A stretch of DNA of 64,000 nt from Zetaproteobacteria bacterium (GTDB taxonomy: Bacteria; Pseudomonadota; Zetaproteobacteria; Mariprofundales; Mariprofundaceae), in assembly GCA_002753275.1 (NCBI GenBank), contig PEAA01000001.1, positions 62,001 to 126,000 of the forward strand, read 5' to 3'. The notes below the pieces were generated by a model, which was given only the letters and a program-made list of their open reading frames with translations, was not told the origin of the DNA and did no database searches. Each line of letters starts with the position of its first letter. Position 1 is the stretch's first letter. Positions 16,031 through 25,251 of this stretch are shown in pieces. Made by a program: the position numbers and the translations under genes.

Positions 16031-17685
16031 GTTCATCACCCCTTATTCGTTGTTTTCCATTCGGCGGAGTCGGCGAATTTGGCAAAAACATGATGATTTA
16101 CGCGATCGATGCTGAGGCGGTTATTGTCGATTGTGGCATGGGTTTTCCCGAACCCGGCCAGCATGGCGTAGATCTGGTTGTTCCTGATATTTCAGCGCTT
16201 GAGTCATTGAATCTTAACATTCATGCCTATCTATTAACCCATGGTCACGAGGATCATATTGGTGGTCTTGCGTACCTCTGGCCGCAGTTGAAGCTGCCTA
16301 TTTATGGAACCGATGTGACCTTGGCATTGGTTGCTGGAAAGTTGGATGAAGCCGGTTTTAAGGCCGATTTGCGTCCACTTTCTGAAACGGAAATAACGCA
16401 GGTAGGGCCTTTTGAGGTTGAAGCTTTTCCTGTAACCCATTCAATTATGGATGCGGTCTCAGTAATTATTCATACGCCGTTAGGCGCGATTGTCCATACG
16501 GGTGATTTTAAATTTGATCTGGCACCCATTGATGGGCGACATACAGCCCTGCACCGTTTTTCAGCGCTTGGTGACAAAGGTGTATTGCTCCTTGCTTCAG
16601 ATTCGACCAATGCAACGAAAAAGGGAAGTGGTGCGTCTGAAAGCAGTGTTGGGCCAGCTTTAAAACAGGCTATCTCGCAGTGTGAGGGGAAAGTGGTCGT
16701 CACGACCTTTGCTTCCAATATGTTTCGCATTCAGCAAATCATTGATGCTGCCATTGCATGTGGCCGCAGCGTGGCCCTTGCGGGGCGAAGTCTTGAGAAA
16801 AACACCCACATTACTGAAAATTTAGGCCGTTTAAAAACGCCACTGGGAACCTTGGTTGATATTAAACAATGCAGTGATATTCCCGATCGCAACTTGTTAA
16901 TTATCGCGACAGGATCGCAAGGTGAATACCGTGCGGCGATGGCACGGTTGGCGCAAGATCGTTTTTCAGGGATTCATCTTGGCAAGGGGGATTTGGTGAT
17001 TTTTTCATCGTCCAACATTCCCGGCAATGAGCGGGTGATTGCGGGGCTGTTTAACCATATTTATCGCCGTGGTGCACGCGTGTTGCATGCAGGACAGGCG
17101 CCATTGCATGTTTCTGGCCATGCCCATGCCCACGAACTTAAAATGATGATGCAATTGACGCGGCCAAAATATTTTTATCCAGTTCATGGAGAGTTTCGGA
17201 ATTTGGTTGAGCATCAAGATCTTGCGGTGGCTTCAGGGATCAAGTTTGAAAACAGTGTCATTGCTGAAAATGGTCGCTCGGTTGTGATTGATAACGCTGG
17301 AATTCGCACTGGTGATTCATTCCATGTTGGGGCTATTTTTGTCGATGGCACCAGTCGTGATGAGATCGATGATATGGTTTTGCGTGATCGTCGTGTTCTT
17401 GCCGATGATGGGATGATCTCTGCGATTGTATTGATTTCACAGCATGAAGGCCGTTTACTTGGTAAGCCCGAATTGATTGCGCGCGGTGTATTGCGTCAAG
17501 AGATGAGTGAAGAGACATTGATGGAAGTGGCAGCCCATTTACAACACCATCTTGAATCGATGGATCATGAAACGGTGATTAACCTTGATGATATGAAGGA
17601 GGAGATCCGCCTCACTGTTCGTCGTTGGTTAAAACGGAAAATTGGTTGTCGTCCGATGGTTGTTCCTGTTCTCATTGAGGTGTAA
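16027..17685 (+). CDS. rnj: Ribonuclease J (metallo-beta-lactamase/beta-CASP)
   Basis: RNase J is a 5'-3' exo- and endoribonuclease for mRNA decay and RNA maturation. The 552-residue protein matches family length. The metallo-beta-lactamase core has FGGVGEFGKNM, the HxHxDH motif HGHEDH (His72, His74, Asp76, His77) and PVTHSIMDAVSV. The beta-CASP part has TFASNMFRIQ and SSSNIPGNE, and the later metal ligands sit in HVSGHAHAHEL and YPVHGEFRN. A C-terminal domain ends the protein. Start overlap with pyrE is four bases (ATGA). RNase J is common in Firmicutes, Actinobacteria and Alphaproteobacteria but unusual in gamma- and betaproteobacteria, so the gene is a taxonomic clue. Confidence 0.95.
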   Translation: MSSSPLIRCFPFGGVGEFGKNMMIYAIDAEAVIVDCGMGFPEPGQHGVDLVVPDISALESLNLNIHAYLLTHGHEDHIGGLAYLWPQLKLPIYGTDVTLALVAGKLDEAGFKADLRPLSETEITQVGPFEVEAFPVTHSIMDAVSVIIHTPLGAIVHTGDFKFDLAPIDGRHTALHRFSALGDKGVLLLASDSTNATKKGSGASESSVGPALKQAISQCEGKVVVTTFASNMFRIQQIIDAAIACGRSVALAGRSLEKNTHITENLGRLKTPLGTLVDIKQCSDIPDRNLLIIATGSQGEYRAAMARLAQDRFSGIHLGKGDLVIFSSSNIPGNERVIAGLFNHIYRRGARVLHAGQAPLHVSGHAHAHELKMMMQLTRPKYFYPVHGEFRNLVEHQDLAVASGIKFENSVIAENGRSVVIDNAGIRTGDSFHVGAIFVDGTSRDEIDDMVLRDRRVLADDGMISAIVLISQHEGRLLGKPELIARGVLRQEMSEETLMEVAAHLQHHLESMDHETVINLDDMKEEIRLTVRRWLKRKIGCRPMVVPVLIEV

Positions 17686-17691
17686 CTGACG

Positions 17692-20076
17692 GTGACCATG
17701 CAGTTTCTTGTTCGAGAGTCGATCGCCTTTATTTTATTGATGGTTACGGTGTTCATTGGATTATCCCTGTTTAGCTTTTCGCCCAATGATCCATCATTAA
17801 GTTACGAAACTTCATTGCCTGCGCACAATTCGCTCGGATTTGTCGGAGCCTACCTTGCCGATTTTCTCTATCAATTGTGGGGTTACACAGCGTGGGCGTT
17901 ATTGCTGTTGATGGTGACGCTGACTTATCGCATTGTGCGCAATCGTCGGCCCTTTTTTGGGCGTTGGACCACCTGGTTCTGGTTGCCATCTTTTTTATGT
18001 CTGGCGGTTCTTTTTCATCTTCATCAGCACTTTTCATGGTTTGCAGCATGGGGGGAACTTCCTTCGGGTTCGGGTGGTTTTTTAGGTACACTTTTAGGTG
18101 ACCTGATGGTTCAAGGGGTGCAGCCTTTAGGTGCCAACTTGATCGCGGTGACTCTGGGTATTAGCAGTTTTGTCATTGCATCGCATATTTCATTGATTGT
18201 TTTGGCACAGAATATTGCATTGATGAGTCATCGTGCTTTGCTGTATTGTAAAGATCTTATGGTTGATATTGTCTCCAAAGGCGGAGAGAAGGTTCAAGAG
18301 ATCAAACAACGCAAACTTGAAAGTCAATTTGCACAAGCGGCGCCGATTGAAGAAGCGCCATCGGCCCTTTTTCAGCGTAAAAAGAGAGAGCCCATTGATG
18401 AGAGAAATGAGCCCACGATTCATTTTTCCCAGCCGTTAACATCTGTTGCGGATGAAGGAGAGGCGCATCAACCACCGCTTGAAGCGCCACTGGCTTCTCC
18501 GAGTCGATTGAATAAATTCAAAGAACTTGTGGAAAAGGTCGCGCCCGTGATTGCACCGATCCAAGATGTGAAAGTACGCGATTATGTGAAACAAGAGCCT
18601 GAGATAGCTTTGAATGTTGGTGCCACAAGAGCCGATGATGGCTTCACGCTGCCATCGATCCAACTCTTTAAACCAACGCCCGCAACCAAACATCAAGTGA
18701 AACCCGAAGCGTTGCAAGAGCTTGCACGCGACCTTGAAAACAAACTGATGGATTACCGTGTTGAAGGGAAGGTGGTTGCTGTGCAACCGGGGCCGGTCGT
18801 GGTGCAATTTGAGTTGGAAGCCGCGCCAGGCACCAAGGTCTCCCGCATCATTACTTTGCAAGATGATTTGGCGCGCTCCATGGCTGCGATCAGCGTTCGT
18901 GTGGCTGGAAATATTCCCGGGAAAAATGTGATTGGCATTGAGCTTCCCAATGAACACCGGCAGATGGTTTCAATGCATGAGGTGTTGGTTTCCCCTGCAT
19001 TCTCCGATAAAAAACATCTTTTGCCGATGGCATTGGGGGTCAATATTGCCGGTCAGGCAGTGGTGGTTGATCTCGCCAAAATGCCCCATTTGTTGGTCGC
19101 TGGTACAACGGGATCTGGTAAGTCTGTTTCGGTCAATACCATGATTTGCTCGCTTTTGATGAAGCATACGCCGCAATCGCTACGCCTGATCATGGTCGAT
19201 CCCAAAATGCTTGAACTCTCGATGTATAATGATATTCCCCATCTTTTGGTTCCTGTGGTGACCAGTCCGCATAAAGCGGCGCAGGCATTGGCGTGGGCGG
19301 TCTATGAGATGGAACGCCGTTATCAATTGATGTCGCAAAACAAGGTGCGCAACTTGGCAGGGTTTAATGAGTTGGTTGAACAGCAAAAAGCCAATGGCGA
19401 AGATACAGATCTTGAACCGCTCCCTTTTATTGTGATTTTGATTGATGAGTTGGCCGATTTGATGATGGTTGCAGGAAAAGAGGTGGAGCAGTCGATTTGT
19501 CGCTTGGCGCAAAAAGCACGTGCTGCCGGTTTGCACCTTATTCTGGCGACCCAACGCCCCAGTGTTGATGTGATTACAGGGTTGATCAAAGCCAATTTGC
19601 CCAGTCGCCTCTCATTTCAAGTTTCATCAAAAATTGACTCACGCACGGTGCTTGATCAGATGGGTGCTGAGCAGTTATTGGGCATGGGGGATTCGCTTTT
19701 CTTGCAAGGTGGCCGTGATCTGATTCGTGTGCATGGCGCGTTTGTTTCCGATGCCGAAGTGATTGATCTTGTCGATTATATTAAGACGCAAGGCGAGCCT
19801 AACTACCACATGGAGATGTTTGAGATCAATACCGATGGTGAAAATTTTGGTGAAGGGTTGGCAGAAGAGAGCGACAGCAAATATGATGAAGCTGCGGCAC
19901 TGGTGATTGAAAAAGGGCAGTGCTCCGTCTCAATGGTGCAACGATTTTTACGCATTGGCTATAACCGTGCCAGTCGTATTGTTGAGCAGATGGAGCAGAA
20001 TGGCTTGGTGACACCTCCTGGGGCAGGAGGGATTCGTAAGGTTCTTGGGCGCTCCCCCTTGGATGGCTTTGAATGA
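17692..20076 (+). CDS. ftsK: DNA translocase FtsK
   Basis: FtsK anchors at the division septum and pumps chromosome ends towards dif for XerCD resolution. The 794-residue protein has about four N-terminal membrane helices (about 8-180), a linker (about 190-310) and the motor. The Walker A VAGTTGSGKSVSV lies at about 468-480 and the Walker B IVILIDELADLMMV at about 578-592. RAAGLHLILATQRPSVDVITG and a C-terminal winged-helix gamma domain follow (about 725-785, with AALVIEKGQCSVSMVQR), which reads KOPS. The linker is short compared with E. coli. GTG 17692 is preferred to ATG 17698 by spacing from GAGGTG. Confidence 0.97.
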   Translation: MTMQFLVRESIAFILLMVTVFIGLSLFSFSPNDPSLSYETSLPAHNSLGFVGAYLADFLYQLWGYTAWALLLLMVTLTYRIVRNRRPFFGRWTTWFWLPSFLCLAVLFHLHQHFSWFAAWGELPSGSGGFLGTLLGDLMVQGVQPLGANLIAVTLGISSFVIASHISLIVLAQNIALMSHRALLYCKDLMVDIVSKGGEKVQEIKQRKLESQFAQAAPIEEAPSALFQRKKREPIDERNEPTIHFSQPLTSVADEGEAHQPPLEAPLASPSRLNKFKELVEKVAPVIAPIQDVKVRDYVKQEPEIALNVGATRADDGFTLPSIQLFKPTPATKHQVKPEALQELARDLENKLMDYRVEGKVVAVQPGPVVVQFELEAAPGTKVSRIITLQDDLARSMAAISVRVAGNIPGKNVIGIELPNEHRQMVSMHEVLVSPAFSDKKHLLPMALGVNIAGQAVVVDLAKMPHLLVAGTTGSGKSVSVNTMICSLLMKHTPQSLRLIMVDPKMLELSMYNDIPHLLVPVVTSPHKAAQALAWAVYEMERRYQLMSQNKVRNLAGFNELVEQQKANGEDTDLEPLPFIVILIDELADLMMVAGKEVEQSICRLAQKARAAGLHLILATQRPSVDVITGLIKANLPSRLSFQVSSKIDSRTVLDQMGAEQLLGMGDSLFLQGGRDLIRVHGAFVSDAEVIDLVDYIKTQGEPNYHMEMFEINTDGENFGEGLAEESDSKYDEAAALVIEKGQCSVSMVQRFLRIGYNRASRIVEQMEQNGLVTPPGAGGIRKVLGRSPLDGFE

Positions 20077-20711
20077 GATATATTTTTACAATGCTATGGC
20101 TATTGCTTATTTCATCATCTGTGTGGGCTGCGGATGAAAATCAATATTTTGACCGTATGTTGGAGGGGTTTTCAAACAGCAACGGCTTTACCTGCCAGTT
20201 CATTCAAACCATCGATTATGCCGATGATTCAAGCCAACAATACCGTGGCGAGTTGGCCATTCGGCAGCCCAACATGTTTCGTTGGCAATACCATCAACCT
20301 TATGAACAGCTCTATGTTAGCGCAGGAAAAGGGATTTGGCATTATGAGGAAGAGCTCATGCAAGCGGAGTGGTTGGCTCAATTGGAGAGCGTTGACCCCG
20401 TGGTGATGCGTTTGCTCAATGGTCGTATTGATCATGAAGAAATTGATCGTTTGACGGTGCAACACAATGGCGAAGATGGGGTGATTGTTTACAATGTGCG
20501 TTTGAAAAAAGGGCCGGAATTATGGATGGCTATCGAGAAACATTCGTCTGAACTGTTATGGATTGAAAGCCACGATACACTTGGCAACAAAAACCGCATG
20601 CGTTTTGAACAGTTGGAAAAGCGTACGCCTGAGCCCGCGTTATTTCAATTTACCCCTCCGGAAGGGGTCGATGTGATAGGCATTGGCATTCCGGGTGAAA
20701 TCAAGCAATGA
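20073..20711 (+). CDS. lolA: Outer-membrane lipoprotein carrier protein LolA
   Basis: LolA takes lipoproteins from LolCDE and ferries them through the periplasm to LolB. The 212-residue precursor has a signal peptide (residues 1-19, ending SSSVWA) and the family body: YFDRMLEGFSNSNGFTCQF, RGELAIRQPNMFRWQYHQPY and a C-terminal FTPPEGVDVIG. Its ATG overlaps the ftsK TGA and its own stop overlaps the next ORF. The order ftsK-lolA-rarA-crcB is a widely conserved gammaproteobacterial neighbourhood, here interrupted by a porin gene. Confidence 0.95.
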   Translation: MRYIFTMLWLLLISSSVWAADENQYFDRMLEGFSNSNGFTCQFIQTIDYADDSSQQYRGELAIRQPNMFRWQYHQPYEQLYVSAGKGIWHYEEELMQAEWLAQLESVDPVVMRLLNGRIDHEEIDRLTVQHNGEDGVIVYNVRLKKGPELWMAIEKHSSELLWIESHDTLGNKNRMRFEQLEKRTPEPALFQFTPPEGVDVIGIGIPGEIKQ

Positions 20712-20719
20712 GGATGAGT

Positions 20720-21853
20720 ATGATAAACATAAAACAGATAGCTATGGTTGGAATTTCATGTTTGGTGACGATGCAGATGGCTCAGGCAAGTGGTCTCGAT
20801 ACCGCCTATGATTCAGCGGCTGCGATTGGGCTCGCTAACGCGGATTTAGCCACCAGTGAGAATGTTTCAGCGGCAGCCAATGCAGCAGCGGGGCTTGCTT
20901 GGCAGCCAGGGAAACAGTTGATGGTAGGCAGCATGGGGCAGTATCGTAACAGCTCCGTTAAGCTAGGAAACAACAGTATACTTGCGAACAGTGGTAGAAT
21001 TATCAGCCCCAACTATCTTTATGCCTCGTGGAAACCTAAAGATAGTGATTTTGGCCTCTCATTCGCCTACCACACCCCCATAGGGCTTGATAATAACTGG
21101 CCAACTTCGGTGACGGGAGGGGATGGTCGAACCGACATTCGTGCCGATCGTTTTGCTATGGATGGGATTTATGCAGTGAATAGTAATCTTGCTTTCGCCA
21201 TCGGTGCAGATATGTACAAAAGTAAAATGATTTTGACCCAGGGCGGTGCCTTGTTTAGTGGTAAAGATGCGGCTGCATTTTCAGGTCACGCTTCGATGAA
21301 ATATAAGTTTTCGCCGTCGTGGGTCGTTGCAGCGAGCCTTCATAAAGGGGCGAAGATTAATGCTTCATCAGGTGGAGGAAATAGCGCCACGCTCCAGCTT
21401 CCTGATGAGATCAAAGTAGGTCTGTCAAAGGCAATGGTCAATAATATCTCTGTTGAGATGGATGTGCGTTATAGCCGTTGGTCGCAATTGAAAAATCTTA
21501 ATGTGGTCAGCAATGGTGTGGTCAGTCAGAGCAACAATCTATCCAGTTTGAAGAACGATTGGGGCGTGATGTTGGGGAGCGCTTGGCATTGGCGTCCCGA
21601 TGCACAATTGCGTTTAGGTTTTGCCTATGATTCAGGACGATCCACTCTAGATGCGGGAGAGCTGCGTACCCTTTTTAGCAATCAAAAGGCGATGCACTTT
21701 ACCACAGGGCTAGGTGCGGATATTTTCGGTGTCCATGTTGATGCGGGTTACGCCTATGTTCATAGCCCTAAACGCACCATTACAGGTGCACTTACAGGAA
21801 CTTACCGTGAGCGGCGTCAGATTGTTGCATGTGATATCACCAAAAAATTCTAG
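20720..21853 (+). CDS. FadL/OmpP1-type outer-membrane transport protein
   Basis: This protein belongs to the 14-strand beta-barrel family that takes hydrophobic compounds such as long-chain fatty acids across the outer membrane. Three in-frame ATGs (20708, 20714, 20720) are possible; 20720 is best placed after AGGA at 20711-20714 and gives 377 residues with a signal peptide ending MAQA. The mature N-terminus, with SAAAIGLANADLAT and NVSAAANAAAGLAW, has the FadL hatch-like pattern. The rest alternates polar and apolar residues and ends in Phe (KKF), as outer-membrane barrels do. The substrate is unknown. It sits between lolA and rarA, an unusual location. Confidence 0.85.
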   Translation: MINIKQIAMVGISCLVTMQMAQASGLDTAYDSAAAIGLANADLATSENVSAAANAAAGLAWQPGKQLMVGSMGQYRNSSVKLGNNSILANSGRIISPNYLYASWKPKDSDFGLSFAYHTPIGLDNNWPTSVTGGDGRTDIRADRFAMDGIYAVNSNLAFAIGADMYKSKMILTQGGALFSGKDAAAFSGHASMKYKFSPSWVVAASLHKGAKINASSGGGNSATLQLPDEIKVGLSKAMVNNISVEMDVRYSRWSQLKNLNVVSNGVVSQSNNLSSLKNDWGVMLGSAWHWRPDAQLRLGFAYDSGRSTLDAGELRTLFSNQKAMHFTTGLGADIFGVHVDAGYAYVHSPKRTITGALTGTYRERRQIVACDITKKF

Positions 21854-21877
21854 AGCTCACACTTTGTTGATCTGATT

Positions 21878-23188
21878 GTGTTAGGTTTAGGCTTTCCATC
21901 TTCCGCAGCGCCACTGCCGCATCAGTTGCGCCCCGCTCTTTTGCATGATGTTGTGGGGCATGATTTTGCTCATAAACATCGTTGGATTGTTGAAGCAATA
22001 GAGCAGCAACGGGTGGTTTCAGCCATTTTCTGGGGGCCGCCGGGTGTGGGTAAAACCACCATTGCCACCATTATCGCAAAATCTTCACAACTGCCATTTC
22101 ACATACTCTCAGCGGTCTCTGCAGGTAAAAAAGAGATTCAAGATATTGTGGCGCAAGCGGAGGCGAGTGGTCGTCCGCAGGTGCTTTTCCTTGATGAAAT
22201 TCACCGTTTTACCAAAGCACAGCAAGATGTGTTGTTACCCTACATGGAGTCTGGGCGATTGATTTTGATTGGCGCTACTACAGAAAATCCATCCTTTGCT
22301 TTGAATAATGCTCTGCTCTCTCGCTGTCGAATTGTGGTTTTAGAATCGCTGAGTAAGGACGATTTGCAAGAGATTTTAGATCGCGGTATCGCCAGGTTGC
22401 AGCAACAGCAACCGCAATTTTCTCTCGATAATGATGCTGTGACATGGTTGGCCAATTTTAGCAATGGCGATGCTCGCTATGCCCTTAATATGCTTGAATC
22501 CCTTGGTTCATCAAGGGGTGCGCAGCGATGGTCGCTTGATGCTGTGCAGTTGCATTGTACTGAAAAAAGTATCCAGTATGATCGTGATGGTGAGCAGCAC
22601 TATGATTTGATCTCTGCATTGCATAAAAGCATTCGCAGTTCCGATGTGCAAGCGGCGCTCTACTGGTTGGCGCGCATGCTTGAAGCGGGTGAAACGCCGC
22701 TCTATCTTGCCCGCCGGTTGGTGCGTATTGCGACTGAAGATGTTGGTCTGGCGGATCCCAAAGCCTTGACCTTCTGCTTGGATGCCGAGCGTATGTTCTC
22801 TTTTCTAGGTTCACCGGAGGGGGAGCAAGGGCTCTTCCAAGCAGCGGCATACTTGGCGCTTGCCCCCAAAAGTAATGCACTCTATTTGGCTGAAAAAGCG
22901 GCGCGTAAACTTGCCCGAGAGACGCACACGGCGGATGTCCCCATCCATTTGCGTAATGCTCCCACAAAGATGATGAAAGATTTGGGTTACGGCCAAGCCT
23001 ATCAATATGCCCACGACTATAAAAATGGTGTGGTGACGCAGAAGCATTTTCCCGATTCAATGGAGGAGCAGACGCTTTATCAACCGACCACCCGCGGTTT
23101 TGAAAAAACATTGCTCGAACGGCAGCAGTGGCTGTTGCAGAAGCGTAACCATCAGCGCCAAACGCTGCAAAACCGGCAAGAGAAATAG
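21878..23188 (+). CDS. rarA: Replication-associated recombination protein A (AAA+ ATPase)
   Basis: RarA (MgsA) acts at stalled replication forks and ssDNA gaps. The 436-residue protein shows Walker A FWGPPGVGKTT at about 50-60, Walker B VLFLDEIHRF at about 103-112, sensor 1 LIGATTENPSFALN, arginine finger region LLSRCRIV, and the MgsA C-terminal tetramerisation region (LARRLVRIATEDVGLADP and DLGYGQAYQYAH). The start is GTG 21878 without a clear ribosome binding site, so the N-terminus is somewhat uncertain. It is followed within four bases by crcB. Confidence 0.95.
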   Translation: MLGLGFPSSAAPLPHQLRPALLHDVVGHDFAHKHRWIVEAIEQQRVVSAIFWGPPGVGKTTIATIIAKSSQLPFHILSAVSAGKKEIQDIVAQAEASGRPQVLFLDEIHRFTKAQQDVLLPYMESGRLILIGATTENPSFALNNALLSRCRIVVLESLSKDDLQEILDRGIARLQQQQPQFSLDNDAVTWLANFSNGDARYALNMLESLGSSRGAQRWSLDAVQLHCTEKSIQYDRDGEQHYDLISALHKSIRSSDVQAALYWLARMLEAGETPLYLARRLVRIATEDVGLADPKALTFCLDAERMFSFLGSPEGEQGLFQAAAYLALAPKSNALYLAEKAARKLARETHTADVPIHLRNAPTKMMKDLGYGQAYQYAHDYKNGVVTQKHFPDSMEEQTLYQPTTRGFEKTLLERQQWLLQKRNHQRQTLQNRQEK

Positions 23189-23191
23189 GTT

Positions 23192-23557
23192 ATGTATGAG
23201 TGGTTGGCTGTTGCAATCGGGGGAGCACTGGGGGCGATGCTTCGCTTTGGATTGCAGAAACTGTTTGTCGGTTCACTTTTTCCATGGGGAACATTTGTTG
23301 TCAATGCAATAGGAAGTTTATTGATTGGCCTACTGTTTGTATGGATGGTTGAGCGAGGATTGGCTGTCGATTGGCTGCGTGCGATGATGATCACGGGTCT
23401 TTTAGGTGCACTAACCACTTTTTCAACCTTTTCACTCGATTCCATTCGGCTGCTACAGATGGGTGAGTGGAATATGCTGATCACCAATATCTTGGGGCAA
23501 GTGATTGTATGTTTGCTCTTAACATGGCTGGGTATACAACTCGCAAGACTCTTTTAA
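23192..23557 (+). CDS. crcB: Fluoride efflux channel CrcB/Fluc
   Basis: Fluc proteins form dual-topology dimers that export fluoride. The 121-residue product has four membrane helices and the signature segments GGALGAMLRFG, FPWGTFVVNAIGSLLIG (with the pore Asn) and GLLGALTTFSTFSLD (Phe box and Ser/Thr track). Start ATG 23192 follows AGAAATAGG. No fluoride riboswitch is seen, since the gene is internal to an operon three bases after rarA. Its stop lies 20 bases before radC. Confidence 0.95.
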   Translation: MYEWLAVAIGGALGAMLRFGLQKLFVGSLFPWGTFVVNAIGSLLIGLLFVWMVERGLAVDWLRAMMITGLLGALTTFSTFSLDSIRLLQMGEWNMLITNILGQVIVCLLLTWLGIQLARLF

Positions 23558-23577
23558 AACGGATAAAAGGAGAGGGT

Positions 23578-24255
23578 ATGGTTGATGAGAGTGTTCAAGG
23601 TCACCGTTTGCGATTGAAGGCGCGGTTTCAAAAAAGTGGATTTCTTGGTTTCCATGATTATGAGAAAATAGAACTTCTGCTCACCTATACCCTTGCAAGA
23701 AAAGATGTGAAACCCATTGCCAAGCGTTTAATGGCGCTTTTTGGGAATCTCGCTGGCGTATTGGATGCCCCGATACATGAGCTCCAACAAGTTGAAGGTG
23801 TCGGTGAACAGTGCGCGCTTTTTTTGACCATGTTACGGGCGTTGGAAGTGGAGCATCTTCAATCAAAAGTGATTGGCCGCTCTGTTTTTAATCACCCTGA
23901 TATTGTCAAAGATCATCTTCGGTTGTGGTTGCAGGGGCGGCGAACAGAGTGCTTTGGTGCGATCTTCACTGATCAACAACACCATTGTTTGCTGACGGAA
24001 ATTATCTTTGAGGGTACCATTGACCGCACTGCGGTTTACCCGAGAGAACTTTTAAAACGCGCGCTCATTGAAGATGCTAAAGGGATGATCCTATTTCATA
24101 ACCACCCTGGTGGAAGCACCCAGGCGAGTGAGGCAGATTTGGAGCTTACGCGGCGCGTTGTTGAGGCTTCAGCGCTGCTTGATATGCGTGTGCTCGACCA
24201 TTTTATTGTCGCTGGGGATCAAGTCGTATCATTTAAAGAAAAAGGGTGGTTTTGA
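23578..24255 (+). CDS. radC: RadC family JAB/MPN-domain protein
   Basis: RadC-like proteins carry a helix-hairpin-helix segment and a JAMM metalloprotease-type domain; their role is unresolved despite the old DNA-repair name. I start at ATG 23578, five bases after AAGGAG, giving 225 residues; an upstream in-frame ATG at 23467 lies inside crcB. The JAMM motif is complete as HNHPGGSTQASEAD, with Glu in the upstream strand (EIIFEGT), so the metal site is likely functional. The HhH region QQVEGVGEQCALFL lies at about 70-83. The stop overlaps the rlmB start (TGATG). Confidence 0.93.
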   Translation: MVDESVQGHRLRLKARFQKSGFLGFHDYEKIELLLTYTLARKDVKPIAKRLMALFGNLAGVLDAPIHELQQVEGVGEQCALFLTMLRALEVEHLQSKVIGRSVFNHPDIVKDHLRLWLQGRRTECFGAIFTDQQHHCLLTEIIFEGTIDRTAVYPRELLKRALIEDAKGMILFHNHPGGSTQASEADLELTRRVVEASALLDMRVLDHFIVAGDQVVSFKEKGWF

Positions 24256-24980
24256 TGTTAGCAGGTATTCATGCCGTAATGCACGCACTACAGGCGGGTT
24301 CAGAAGTTCAAGAGTTATGGATTGCCAGCAGTAAGCCCAATCCAAAGTTGCAGCAATTGATTCATAAGGCGCAAGCCAAATATATTCCGATCAACTATGT
24401 CTCGCGGGAGATGCTCGATCAGATGTCCGATGGTGCGCGTCACCAAGGGGTGATGGCCAAAACAGCAGGGCAAGTGCGTGTTGGCTTTGATGCCTGGTTG
24501 CAAGAAATTGATATGGATGCAGCGCCCTTGGTGCTATTGCTTGATCAGGTGACAGATCCCCACAACATGGGGGCCTGTGTGCGTACCGCTGAAGCTGCAG
24601 GGTGCGCAGCAGTAATTGTTCCTAAGGATGGTTCTGCAGATCTTAATTCCCCCGTTGTCGCCAAGAGTGCTTGTGGGGCGCTGGCGACTATTCCTGTGCT
24701 GACAGTGACCAATTTGGCGCGTGCGATTGAGCAGTTACAAGCAGCTGGTTTTTGGGTCTATGGCTTGGCGGGTGAAGGCGAACATTCTATTTATGAGGCA
24801 AAATTCCAAGGTGCCAACGCGGTGGTGATGGGTGCCGAGGGGAGTGGAATGCGCCGCTTGGTTCGAGAAAAATGTGATCAACTTTGCCATATTCCAATGC
24901 CAGGAAGTGTTGAATCGCTTAATGTTTCTGTGGCGACGGGTGTCGCACTTTTTGAGGCCATTCGACAACGAAAGGGTTAA
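24255..24980 (+). CDS. rlmB: 23S rRNA (guanosine-2'-O-)-methyltransferase RlmB (TrmH/SPOUT family)
   Basis: RlmB methylates Gm2251 in the peptidyltransferase loop of 23S rRNA. From ATG 24255 the protein has 241 residues, beginning LAGIHAVMHALQAG, with an N-terminal L30e-like substrate-binding domain. The SPOUT motif 1 is DQVTDPHNMGACVRTAEAAG, motif 2 is VVMGAEGSGM and motif 3 is IPMPGSVESLNVSVATGVAL. The start overlaps radC by one base and AAGGGTGG lies five bases upstream. An upstream GTG at 24246 is also in frame but less likely. Another Gm-methylating TrmH paralogue is the alternative. Confidence 0.92.
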   Translation: MLAGIHAVMHALQAGSEVQELWIASSKPNPKLQQLIHKAQAKYIPINYVSREMLDQMSDGARHQGVMAKTAGQVRVGFDAWLQEIDMDAAPLVLLLDQVTDPHNMGACVRTAEAAGCAAVIVPKDGSADLNSPVVAKSACGALATIPVLTVTNLARAIEQLQAAGFWVYGLAGEGEHSIYEAKFQGANAVVMGAEGSGMRRLVREKCDQLCHIPMPGSVESLNVSVATGVALFEAIRQRKG

Positions 24981-25018
24981 TGCATCTTGATTCGAATGGG
25001 TAGAAAAGGTGGGTAGAA

Positions 25019-25165
25019 TTACTTACTTGGAACTTTTTCGAAGCGTTGACCGCAATAATGGCAGGTTCCACTTCCAGCCTTTACATTAATAAAGACTTGA
25101 GGATGTTGACCATTATCCGAGCATGCGATGGTATCTTTGGTTGTTTTAATAGCATTCTTATTCAT
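25019..25165 (-). CDS. Small CHCC-type zinc-finger protein (NDUFS6-like)
   Basis: A 48-codon ORF on the minus strand reads MNKNAIKTTKDTIACSDNG at its start and TCHYCGQRFEKVPSK at its end. Cys15, His21, Cys35 and Cys38 form the C-x5-H-x13-C-x2-C pattern of the zf-CHCC family, which includes the mitochondrial complex I subunit NDUFS6. Bacterial members are uncharacterised small proteins. AAGGCGG precedes the ATG, and further upstream TTGACA (minus strand, 25223-25228) with CAAAAT 18 bases on may be its promoter. It sits alone between rlmB and folB in opposite orientation. Confidence 0.85.
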   Translation of the reverse strand: MNKNAIKTTKDTIACSDNGQHPQVFINVKAGSGTCHYCGQRFEKVPSK

Positions 25166-25251
25166 GGTTTCCGCCTTGTTATGGATCAAAACTTGGCTAT
25201 TTTGGCTTGAAAAATATCAATGTGTCAAGGATGTGACAAAAAGGAGAGGGT

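Noticed and set aside
18436-18957. 173-codon minus-strand ORF inside ftsK
   Set aside because: Antisense frame across the ftsK linker and motor; no recognisable motifs.
22485-23111. 208-codon minus-strand ORF inside rarA
   Set aside because: Antisense to a well-supported gene; composition rich in Pro, His and Arg is typical of a shadow frame.
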